Source of the DNA: Klebsiella pneumoniae
GTDB lineage: Bacteria > Pseudomonadota > Gammaproteobacteria > Pseudomonadales > Azotimanducaceae
NCBI GenBank assembly: GCA_945878745.1
Contig: CAMDVY010000236.1
Coordinates: 1-5,523, forward strand
Direction: 5' to 3'
DNA: 5,523 bases
The notes under the pieces were generated by a model. That model did no database searches. It saw only the letters and a list, made by a program, of their open reading frames with translations, and was not told the DNA's origin. The position numbers were made by a program, and so were the translations under genes. This document shows, in pieces, positions 1-5,523 of this stretch (its first letter is position 1; every line of letters starts with the position of its first letter).

Positions 1-286
1 GGCAATATTCGCAGTGGCCGCAGAACACGGACAGACAGGTGATGACATGATCCCCGGCCTTGACGTAGTGCACGTCACTGCCCACTGCTTCCACCACACC
101 AGCGCTCTCATGGCCCAGCACCATCGGCACGGCGCCGGGGTAAGTACCATTCCAGAAGTGCAGGTCGCTATGGCAGACACCCGCGGCAGAGGTACGGATG
201 AGGACTTCGCGCGGCCCCGGCTTGTCGATTCGAACTTCCTCGATTTCCATGGGCTTGTTCACTTCACGGAATACGGCAGCTTTCAT
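1..286 (-). CDS. Zinc-dependent medium-chain alcohol dehydrogenase, N-terminal part (cut by left edge)
   Basis: Ninety-five codons of a medium-chain dehydrogenase/reductase are present; the protein continues off the left edge, so the NAD(P)-binding Rossmann domain is not visible. The visible part is the GroES-like catalytic domain. It opens with MKAAVFREVNKP, followed by the catalytic-zinc Cys38 in GVCHSD and the GHE motif at residues 58-60 in GHESAGVVEAVG. The structural-zinc loop begins around residue 84, with Cys89, Cys92 and Cys95 in FCGHCEYC. These features fit an active zinc alcohol dehydrogenase that oxidises an alcohol to an aldehyde or ketone with NAD(P) in the cytoplasm. The substrate cannot be told from this part. 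The ATG at 284-286 is preceded on the minus strand by the purine-rich stretch GGGGAAGAGAGG, which supports this start. It points the same way as the monooxygenase operon but is separated from it by an oppositely oriented small gene, so it probably has its own promoter. Confidence 0.93.
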   Translation of the reverse strand, partial: MKAAVFREVNKPMEIEEVRIDKPGPREVLIRTSAAGVCHSDLHFWNGTYPGAVPMVLGHESAGVVEAVGSDVHYVKAGDHVITCLSVFCGHCEYC

Positions 287-298
287 CCTCTCTTCCCC
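287..298 (-). promoter_or_regulatory. Purine-rich ribosome binding region of the alcohol dehydrogenase
   Basis: On the minus strand GGGGAAGAGAGG lies directly against the ATG at 286. The GGGG portion is 8 nt from the start and fits Shine-Dalgarno spacing. This favours ATG 286 over the internal Met at residue 13. Confidence 0.6.
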
Positions 299-308
299 TT
301 TTCCTAAA

Positions 309-334
309 AAAAACAGTCCTGAAAAACAGTCCTG
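309..334. repeat. 13-bp direct tandem repeat, two copies, in the alcohol dehydrogenase leader
   Basis: The unit AAAAACAGTCCTG occurs at 309-321 and again, without spacing, at 322-334. A degenerate third copy may continue at 335-346 (AAAAAAACGTCC). In the minus-strand transcript this gives U-tracts of 7, 5 and 8 bases separated by CAGGACUG, just upstream of the dehydrogenase ribosome binding site. It could be a regulator binding site, a U-rich RNA element, or a replication-slippage duplication; the sequence does not decide. Confidence 0.75.
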
Positions 335-363
335 AAAAAAACGTCCAGATAAGTCACTGGTCG
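335..363 (-). terminator. Possible intrinsic terminator or attenuator upstream of the alcohol dehydrogenase
   Basis: Read on the minus strand, CGACCAG, an 8-nt loop TGACTTAT, then CTGGACG form a stem of six base pairs with one internal A-A mismatch. Seven T (335-341) follow immediately. This is the layout of a rho-independent terminator, though the stem is short and the loop large. It lies 49 bp before the dehydrogenase ATG. It could end read-through from the ribB operon, which would otherwise run antisense through the small gene at 525-764. If the dehydrogenase promoter is further upstream, it would act as an attenuator. Confidence 0.4.
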
Positions 364-422
364 CAGCGCTCGACGCGCCTGTACATTGAAGTTTGCCAAC
401 CTCAACCCGGAAAGGCCACGCA

Positions 423-460
423 TTTTCCCGGTCCAGCGTTTTCCGTGCGATGAATTTTCC
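423..460. repeat. Three TTTTCC hexamers at exact 16-bp spacing
   Basis: TTTTCC begins at 423, 439 and 455. The first and third copies share a longer pattern, TTTTCC-N-GGTC. The stretch lies in the intergenic region between the dehydrogenase and the LexA box and has no coding assignment. The regular spacing may be chance, since the motif is short. Confidence 0.25.
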
Positions 461-505
461 AGGTCGGCAGCGTGGATCCTGATCGGTCATCGATCCAGGC
501 CTCTT

Positions 506-525
506 TACTGTATATAACCACAGTA
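506..525. promoter_or_regulatory. LexA (SOS) operator
   Basis: TACTGTATATAACCACAGTA matches the E. coli-type LexA consensus TACTGTATATATATACAGTA at 17 of 20 positions. Both CTGT (508-511) and ACAG (520-523) are intact and separated by the required 8 bp, AT-rich on the left side. LexA binding here would block transcription until RecA-triggered LexA self-cleavage after DNA damage. The box ends on the A of the ATG of the small plus-strand gene at 525, so that gene is the obvious target. The alcohol dehydrogenase start is 220 bp away on the other side, a less likely target. Seen: the palindrome. Inferred: LexA control. Confidence 0.8.
513..518 (+). promoter_or_regulatory. Possible -10 element of the small SOS-type gene, inside the LexA box
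   Basis: TATAAC matches the sigma-70 -10 consensus TATAAT at five of six positions. It lies 6 bp before the A of ATG 525, so transcription could start at or next to the start codon and give a leaderless mRNA. No convincing -35 hexamer is seen around 488-496. TATATA at 511-516 is an alternative. Confidence 0.35.
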
Positions 526-764
526 TGCAGCCACTCGTCGAACTCGCCGAAAGTTTCCGTATCTATGCCGTGTGCATTCCGTGCGGCCGCATGGAATTGC
601 TGGCCATCGAGAATCTGATCAGCCGCTTGGGTGAAACATCAACAGTGAGCGACGTACGCGCGCGTCTGCGCTGCCGCGAGTGTGGAGAGCGCCGTGCCGA
701 CGTGCGGGTGATTTATGTGGGACCTCAGCAGCAGGCGGCAGGCTTTCGTTACCGGCAGCATTAA
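525..764 (+). CDS. Small protein with two CxxC pairs (zinc-ribbon-like), putative SOS-regulated gene
   Basis: This encodes 79 residues of unknown function. Two cysteine pairs, Cys17-x-x-Cys20 (CIPCGR) and Cys50-x-x-Cys53 (RLRCRECGERR), lie 30 residues apart, the arrangement of a four-cysteine zinc-binding fold. Arg/Lys-rich residues and a beta-like stretch (ADVRVIYV) follow the second pair. Proteins of this general pattern (C-x2-CGR ... RLRC-x2-CG-x-R) occur as short hypothetical proteins in Proteobacteria; this is recalled, not searched. No signal peptide or membrane segment is seen. ATG 525 is the only ATG, GTG or TTG before the first cysteine pair: the frame is closed by TGA at 480-482 and no start lies between. 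No Shine-Dalgarno precedes it, because the LexA box abuts the start codon, so a leaderless transcript is possible. It converges on ribB, with stops 37 bp apart. A DNA-damage role is inferred only from the operator; a chance ORF remains possible. Confidence 0.65.
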   Translation: MQPLVELAESFRIYAVCIPCGRMELLAIENLISRLGETSTVSDVRARLRCRECGERRADVRVIYVGPQQQAAGFRYRQH

Positions 765-801
765 CAGCTTGCCGGGTTCCTGCAACCTGCCAACGTGTGG
801 A

Positions 802-1893
<1,092 letters not shown>

Positions 1894-1933
1894 CGAAAAA
1901 CCCGGAAAATTGAAAGGCGCGAAGCCTAACACG

Positions 1934-3127
1934 TCAGACCGCCTCGGCGGCACGCAGTCGTTCGATCTCGGCATCGTCCACGCCCGCCAGTTCCTTGAGA
2001 ATTCGATCCGTGTCGGCACCAAGCGATGGCACGTCGGTTAGAGCGGGGGGTTCCAGCCCGCGAAAACGCAGCGGTGTGTGCAGTTGCGGAATACGGCCCA
2101 GCACGTCATGCGCCCGCCATTCCAGTGTCCCGCGCGCCAGCAGCTGCGCATCATTCACGACATCTTCGAGGTTCTGGACCGGCGCACAGATGACGCCGTG
2201 CGACTGAGCTCGTGCGAAGACTTCAGCGCGAGGCAGGGTCTGCGACCAGACGCCGATGACGGCATCGAGGGCCAGCATGTTCCTGCAGCGGTCGGCATTG
2301 GTTGCAAAGCGTGGGTCGTCGGCAAGTTCCGGCCGCTCCATCGCCAGACAGAGTTTGCGGAAGTGTCCTTCGCGAATGCAGATGATGGCGACATACCCAT
2401 CGCTGGTTGGGTACACGTTGTAGGGTGCGAGTGCGAGTCCTGAATGACGATTGCCAGTGCGGGGGCCTTGTTTACCACCGGCGAGAAAATACGAGCCGAG
2501 CGCAGTGGCGAGCGTCGCGAACACACAATCCTGCATCGAGATATCCACGATGGCGCCTTCGCCGGTCTGTTCGCGAGCCAGCAGCGCCGTGATAACACCG
2601 GCGTAAAGGTGCGCACCACCGAGAAAATCTGCAAAGGCAGCGGCCGTTTTCAACGGCGGCCCCTCGCCATCACCGGTCACGCTCATCACTCCGCTCATGG
2701 CCTGCAACGTGATGTCCATGCCAAGGTAATCGCGATAGGGACCGGTTGCACCAAAACCAGTCGACGCCGCGTAGATCAGTCGTGGATTGATGGCCCGCAA
2801 TGCGTCCGCACCAATGCCGTACTTGGCCATGGTGCCGGGCGCAAAGTTTTCGGACACCACATCAACGTGCTGCACCATGCGCTTGAGCAGCGCCTGGCCA
2901 TCCGGTGACTGGATGTTCAGCGTCATGCATTCCTTGTTGGTATTGAGCAGCGAAAACGGATAACTCGACGACGTGGCTCGACCGCGAGCCCGCAAGGTCT
3001 CTCCAGTGCGGGCTTCAACCTTGATGACCCGGGCGCCGGCTTGTGCGAAGAGGAAGCCGCAGTACGGTCCGTTGTAGACCTGGCCGAAATCGAGAACAGT
3101 AATGTGGGACAGCGGTTGACGAGTCAT
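1934..3127 (-). CDS. Class III CoA-transferase, CaiB/BaiF family
   Basis: A protein of 397 residues, the usual length for the family, which moves CoA between carboxylic acids through aspartyl-CoA intermediates in the cytoplasm. The N-terminal part has the family pattern VLDFGQVYNGPYCGFLFAQAG followed by ARVIKVE (residues 11-38). SENFAPGTMAKYGIG (92-106) and NPRLIYAASTGFGATGPYRD (114-133) follow. Asp167 in AAAFADFLGGAH corresponds to the catalytic aspartate (Asp169 in formyl-CoA transferase). REQTGEGAIVDISMQD (185-200) and the C-terminal YVAIICIREGHFRKLC, APVQNLEDVVND and LHTPLRFRG segments are also typical. The start ATG 3127 has GGAG at 7 nt spacing. Upstream is the sulfotransferase (86 bp), downstream ribB (40 bp), same strand. 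Family members act on oxalate, carnitine, bile acids, mesaconate, 2-methylacyl compounds and others; the substrate here is not evident. Beside a Baeyer-Villiger-type monooxygenase, activation of an oxidised carboxylate is a reasonable guess. Confidence 0.93.
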   Translation of the reverse strand: MTRQPLSHITVLDFGQVYNGPYCGFLFAQAGARVIKVEARTGETLRARGRATSSSYPFSLLNTNKECMTLNIQSPDGQALLKRMVQHVDVVSENFAPGTMAKYGIGADALRAINPRLIYAASTGFGATGPYRDYLGMDITLQAMSGVMSVTGDGEGPPLKTAAAFADFLGGAHLYAGVITALLAREQTGEGAIVDISMQDCVFATLATALGSYFLAGGKQGPRTGNRHSGLALAPYNVYPTSDGYVAIICIREGHFRKLCLAMERPELADDPRFATNADRCRNMLALDAVIGVWSQTLPRAEVFARAQSHGVICAPVQNLEDVVNDAQLLARGTLEWRAHDVLGRIPQLHTPLRFRGLEPPALTDVPSLGADTDRILKELAGVDDAEIERLRAAEAV

Positions 3128-3134
3128 GGGGTAG

Positions 3135-3171
3135 CTCCAGTCGAGGAGGCGCAGCGCTTACGGCGCTACGC
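3135..3171 (-). promoter_or_regulatory. Two adjacent hairpins in the CoA-transferase leader, one covering its Shine-Dalgarno
   Basis: On the minus strand GCGTAGCGC, loop CGTAA, GCGCTGCGC (3149-3171) form a 9-bp stem with a single T-G wobble. Directly after it, CTCC (3145-3148) can pair with GGAG (3135-3138), the Shine-Dalgarno of the CoA-transferase, across a 6-nt loop. No T-run follows, so this is not a rho-independent terminator. It may adjust translation of the third gene of the operon or stabilise or process the mRNA. The strong stem is seen directly; function is inference. Confidence 0.45.
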
Positions 3172-3213
3172 TTCCATTGATTTTTCTGCAGGTGCAGGCA
3201 GTCGGCACCAATC

Positions 3214-4119
3214 CTATCGATGCCGGCGTCTGATCTCGTCTTCCAGACTCTGATAATCCACGAAGCCCGTTTTCGGCAGCACATCCGTGGCCCAGACCTC
3301 ATCCAGCGCCTGGCTGACCGATACAGGCAACTCCTGTTTGTGCCCACCCACACCGCCTTTGCGCACCTTGGCGGAATCGCTGCCCTTTGGCAGACCACCA
3401 AGCTCTTCTGACATCGTTCGCATCATGGCGTCATCAAAACGATCTTTGTACTGAAGCATGTAGGCCAGGGACGATCGTTCAAGGGTCGTTGCCAGCAACG
3501 CATCGTCCAGCGTGATGCCGCAGAACGCAGCAAGCTTGCGGATCGACGCGGCCGGATCTGCAGTCATCTGCTCGTAGGAAAACAGCAGCACGTCCGGATT
3601 GTCCCGCTGCTCCCACCAGCTCACCAGATGAGACCAGAAGTCCAGGCCATGACCACGTCCGAGCAATCGTGGCTCGAGAAACTGCTCATAGCTGACCTTG
3701 CCTGGCTCAATCCACCAGCCTTCCATGAAACGGAACATGGAGACAAAGGCGTCTTTCGGATCACGCAGTGAGACGACGTATTTCGCCCCTTTAGGCACCT
3801 GGGTATATGCCAGATGGCTCTTGAAACCACGTGGTTCTGCCCGCTGCGGCGCTTCCAGATCGATCCCCAGCGCGACGGCAGTTTCGATCCACGGCACCAC
3901 CCGGGAGATATCGTCAAAATCCATGTCACCGCCAGTGCGCAGCGTGTGGAAAGTCTGCTGCAGCCAGGTGGTTCCACATTTTCCGAACGGCGTGATGATG
4001 ACGTCGGTGGGCCTCGGCTTGTAGGAGGCACTGGAGGCCATGATGTCGGGCAGCTTCATCATGCGGCCCTGAAGTTCATTCATCTCGGCCATGGTGTGGG
4101 CGCGACGGGACTCAGTCAT
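3214..4119 (-). CDS. PAPS-dependent sulfotransferase (Sulfotransfer_1 family)
   Basis: A 301-residue cytosolic-type sulfotransferase, predicted to move a sulfonate group from 3'-phosphoadenosine 5'-phosphosulfate to a hydroxyl or amine. The 5'-phosphosulfate loop is TPFGKCGTTWLQ (residues 44-55), with Lys48 in the conserved position. His102 in GFKSHLAYTQVP matches the catalytic base. The 3'-phosphate-binding region is KYVVSLRDPKDAFVSMF (113-129), with Arg119 and Ser127. The C-terminal cofactor loop is RKGGVGGHKQEL (253-264); the usual form is RKGxxGDWKN, so Asp-Trp is replaced by Gly-His. Length is typical and no signal peptide or membrane segment is seen. The start ATG 4119 has GAGGAG nearby; later Met10 and Met13 lack one. 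The gene follows the monooxygenase by 42 bp and precedes the CoA-transferase. The acceptor is unknown; a hydroxylated lipid, sterol-like or aromatic compound would fit the family and context. Confidence 0.92.
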   Translation of the reverse strand: MTESRRAHTMAEMNELQGRMMKLPDIMASSASYKPRPTDVIITPFGKCGTTWLQQTFHTLRTGGDMDFDDISRVVPWIETAVALGIDLEAPQRAEPRGFKSHLAYTQVPKGAKYVVSLRDPKDAFVSMFRFMEGWWIEPGKVSYEQFLEPRLLGRGHGLDFWSHLVSWWEQRDNPDVLLFSYEQMTADPAASIRKLAAFCGITLDDALLATTLERSSLAYMLQYKDRFDDAMMRTMSEELGGLPKGSDSAKVRKGGVGGHKQELPVSVSQALDEVWATDVLPKTGFVDYQSLEDEIRRRHR

Positions 4120-4128
4120 TGATCAACA

Positions 4129-4134
4129 CTCCTC
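4129..4134 (-). promoter_or_regulatory. Ribosome binding site of the sulfotransferase
   Basis: GAGGAG on the minus strand lies 9 nt before ATG 4119 and fixes that start over the internal Met codons at residues 10 and 13. It sits in the 42-bp gap after the monooxygenase stop, consistent with translation from a shared mRNA. Confidence 0.7.
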
Positions 4135-4161
4135 TGAATAGACGACACAAAAATCGCGGGA

Positions 4162-5523
4162 TCAGGCGACGCTGCTTTCATAACAGTGTTCGTCCCTGGC
4201 CGCCAACATTCTGGTAAACGTGGTCATCGTGTAAGGAAACTGCGTGACGATCCTGCCGGACGGCGCACGATAGTAACCACGACAATCACTGCGCCACACG
4301 GCTATTCCGCCAATATCCTGCTGCAGCTGTTCGTTATAGGCGGCCATGGCCTCAGACTTCACATCCATCCAGTGGATGCCCTGCTCAATCATGCGGCGGA
4401 TGTGACGTACAGCGTACTCGGTTTCCAGCTCCAGCATGGTGATCAGCGAATTGTTATTGGTATTCGGGCCATACACCATGAACAGGTTCGGGAATCCGGT
4501 TGTGGTGATGCCCTGATAAGCGATGGCACCATCCCGCCAGGCATCGCTGATGTGCAACCCGTCGCGCCCGGTGACATCGAGCGATGCCAGATAACGTGTG
4601 GTTTCAAAGCCGGTGGCAAAAATGATCGTGTCCGCCGGTCGTAACGCTCCACTCACGGTGACCACACCGTCGGTAGCAATTCGTCTGATGCCCTCGTCGA
4701 TGAGTTGCACGTTGTCCCGATTGAACATCGGGTAGAAACGGTTGGAGAGCAGAGGACGTCGACATCCGTAGCGCCAGTCCGGGGTCAGGCGGCGCCGCAA
4801 ATCCGGATCGTTTACTGCGTCGATGTTTCTGCGTGCGGCGGCTTCCGACGATGCGTTAAGCGCTTCGTCATCGAACAGGATGGCGGATTCAAGCTGCTCC
4901 CAGATTTCCCGGCGAAGAGCCTTGACAACTTCCGGGTATCGCCTGAATTGTTCCAGCTCTTCCGTGGTGAACGGCACATCCTTCTTCGGCAACACCCACT
5001 GTGCAGTACGCTGATAGAGATCAAGCTGTTGAACGATGGGCGCGATCTCCGGGGCGGTCTGCACAGCACTGGCGGCACTGCCGATCAGGGCGACACGCTC
5101 ACCCGTGAGATCATGATCAGCCGGCCAGCGCGCGGTGTGAAACACCGTGCCCTCGAACGTATCAAGCCCTTCGATCTCCGGCACGACGATATCGTTGAAC
5201 ATGCCAATGGCGCTGATGACAAAACGAGCACTGACCTGACGACCCGTTGAGAGATTTGCCTGCCAGTGATTCTTGGTTTCATCCCAACGCAGGGATGCGA
5301 CTTCAGTGTTGAAGTGACAGTACCTGAGCATGCCGTACTTATGCGCGACATGTTCAACGTACTGCCTGATTTCAACCTGTCCTGCATAGGGGCGAGACCA
5401 GTCGACCTTGGGTTCAAACGAAAACGAATAGAGATGCGACTGCACATCACATTCGGCACCGGGGTAACGGTTATGCCACCACGTACCGCCCACACCCGCC
5501 GCCTTTTCGACGATGAGAAAATC
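4162..5523 (-). CDS. FAD-dependent Baeyer-Villiger-type / flavin-containing monooxygenase (5' end cut by right edge)
   Basis: The frame stays open to the right edge and gives 453 residues; roughly the first 20-40, with the FAD-binding GxGxxG, lie outside. Numbering from the first codon in the window, DFLIVEK ends the FAD beta strand and GGTWWHNRYPGAECD (12-26) is the conserved GGxWxxxxYPGxxxD motif. FEGTVFHTARWP (123-134) is the Baeyer-Villiger fingerprint FxGxxxHxxxWP. The NADPH-binding Rossmann turn is VALIGSAASAVQ, with GSAASA at 148-153 where GxGxxG/A is usual. FATGF (302-306) and YGPNTNNNS near 351 are also typical. Predicted reaction: NADPH and O2-dependent insertion of oxygen next to a carbonyl, giving an ester or lactone, or oxidation of a soft nucleophile; substrate unknown. 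A GTG at 5491-5493 could be mistaken for a start but falls inside the conserved motif. It is the most upstream visible gene of the presumed operon and depends on flavin, which may explain ribB downstream. Confidence 0.94.
   Translation of the reverse strand, partial: DFLIVEKAAGVGGTWWHNRYPGAECDVQSHLYSFSFEPKVDWSRPYAGQVEIRQYVEHVAHKYGMLRYCHFNTEVASLRWDETKNHWQANLSTGRQVSARFVISAIGMFNDIVVPEIEGLDTFEGTVFHTARWPADHDLTGERVALIGSAASAVQTAPEIAPIVQQLDLYQRTAQWVLPKKDVPFTTEELEQFRRYPEVVKALRREIWEQLESAILFDDEALNASSEAAARRNIDAVNDPDLRRRLTPDWRYGCRRPLLSNRFYPMFNRDNVQLIDEGIRRIATDGVVTVSGALRPADTIIFATGFETTRYLASLDVTGRDGLHISDAWRDGAIAYQGITTTGFPNLFMVYGPNTNNNSLITMLELETEYAVRHIRRMIEQGIHWMDVKSEAMAAYNEQLQQDIGGIAVWRSDCRGYYRAPSGRIVTQFPYTMTTFTRMLAARDEHCYESSVA

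Noticed and set aside
287..505. LexA control of the alcohol dehydrogenase
   Set aside because: The box is 220 bp from its start with a terminator-like hairpin between, and no good minus-strand promoter overlaps the box. The small plus-strand gene is a far better target.
765..801. Bidirectional terminator between the small gene and ribB
   Set aside because: Only a weak stem with a wobble pair (CGGGTT/AACCTG) is present and no T-run follows on either strand.
1894..1933. FMN riboswitch before ribB
   Set aside because: The gap is only 40 bp, the upstream DNA is coding, and no RFN-type conserved blocks are visible.
1894..2022. 43-residue N-terminal extension of RibBX starting at 2022
   Set aside because: It would overlap the CoA-transferase by 89 bp, does not resemble the RibB domain, and the RibB domain begins right after the ATG at 1893.
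4705..5250. Plus-strand frame of 181 codons
   Set aside because: Antisense to the monooxygenase, whose family motifs are continuous through this stretch; no independent evidence of coding.

Overview
The window looks like chromosomal DNA from a proteobacterium of fairly high GC content, most likely a gammaproteobacterium that degrades lipids or other hydrophobic compounds. Two things suggest this. A near-consensus E. coli-type LexA operator (CTGT-N8-ACAG) lies at 506-525. The riboflavin gene encodes the RibB-plus-degenerate-RibA ('RibBX') protein known from Proteobacteria. No mobile element, rRNA, tRNA or CRISPR array was seen, and the species cannot be named from the sequence alone.

Layout, left to right. 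On the minus strand, 1-286 is the N-terminal part of a zinc-dependent medium-chain alcohol dehydrogenase whose remainder lies off the left edge. Its upstream region (287-524) holds a purine-rich ribosome binding site, a 13-bp direct tandem repeat, a hairpin followed by seven T on the minus strand (a possible terminator or attenuator), and a LexA box. The box overlaps the start codon of a small plus-strand gene (525-764) for a 79-residue protein with two CxxC pairs. That gene converges on a minus-strand block filling the rest of the window.

The minus-strand block, in transcription order, is: a Baeyer-Villiger-type flavin monooxygenase (4162-5523, cut by the right edge), a PAPS-dependent sulfotransferase (3214-4119), a class III CoA-transferase of the CaiB/BaiF family (1934-3127), and ribB/ribBX (802-1893). 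Gaps are 42, 86 and 40 bp, so one operon is likely. The widest gap, ahead of the CoA-transferase, holds a 9-bp-stem hairpin and a small stem that could cover the Shine-Dalgarno.

How the genes may work together (inference): the dehydrogenase and monooxygenase would oxidise a hydrophobic alcohol or ketone, the CoA-transferase would activate a resulting carboxylate, and the sulfotransferase would act on a hydroxylated compound. RibBX would raise flavin supply for the FAD-dependent monooxygenase. The substrate is not evident. The SOS-type operator and its small zinc-ribbon-like gene appear unrelated to this catabolic block.
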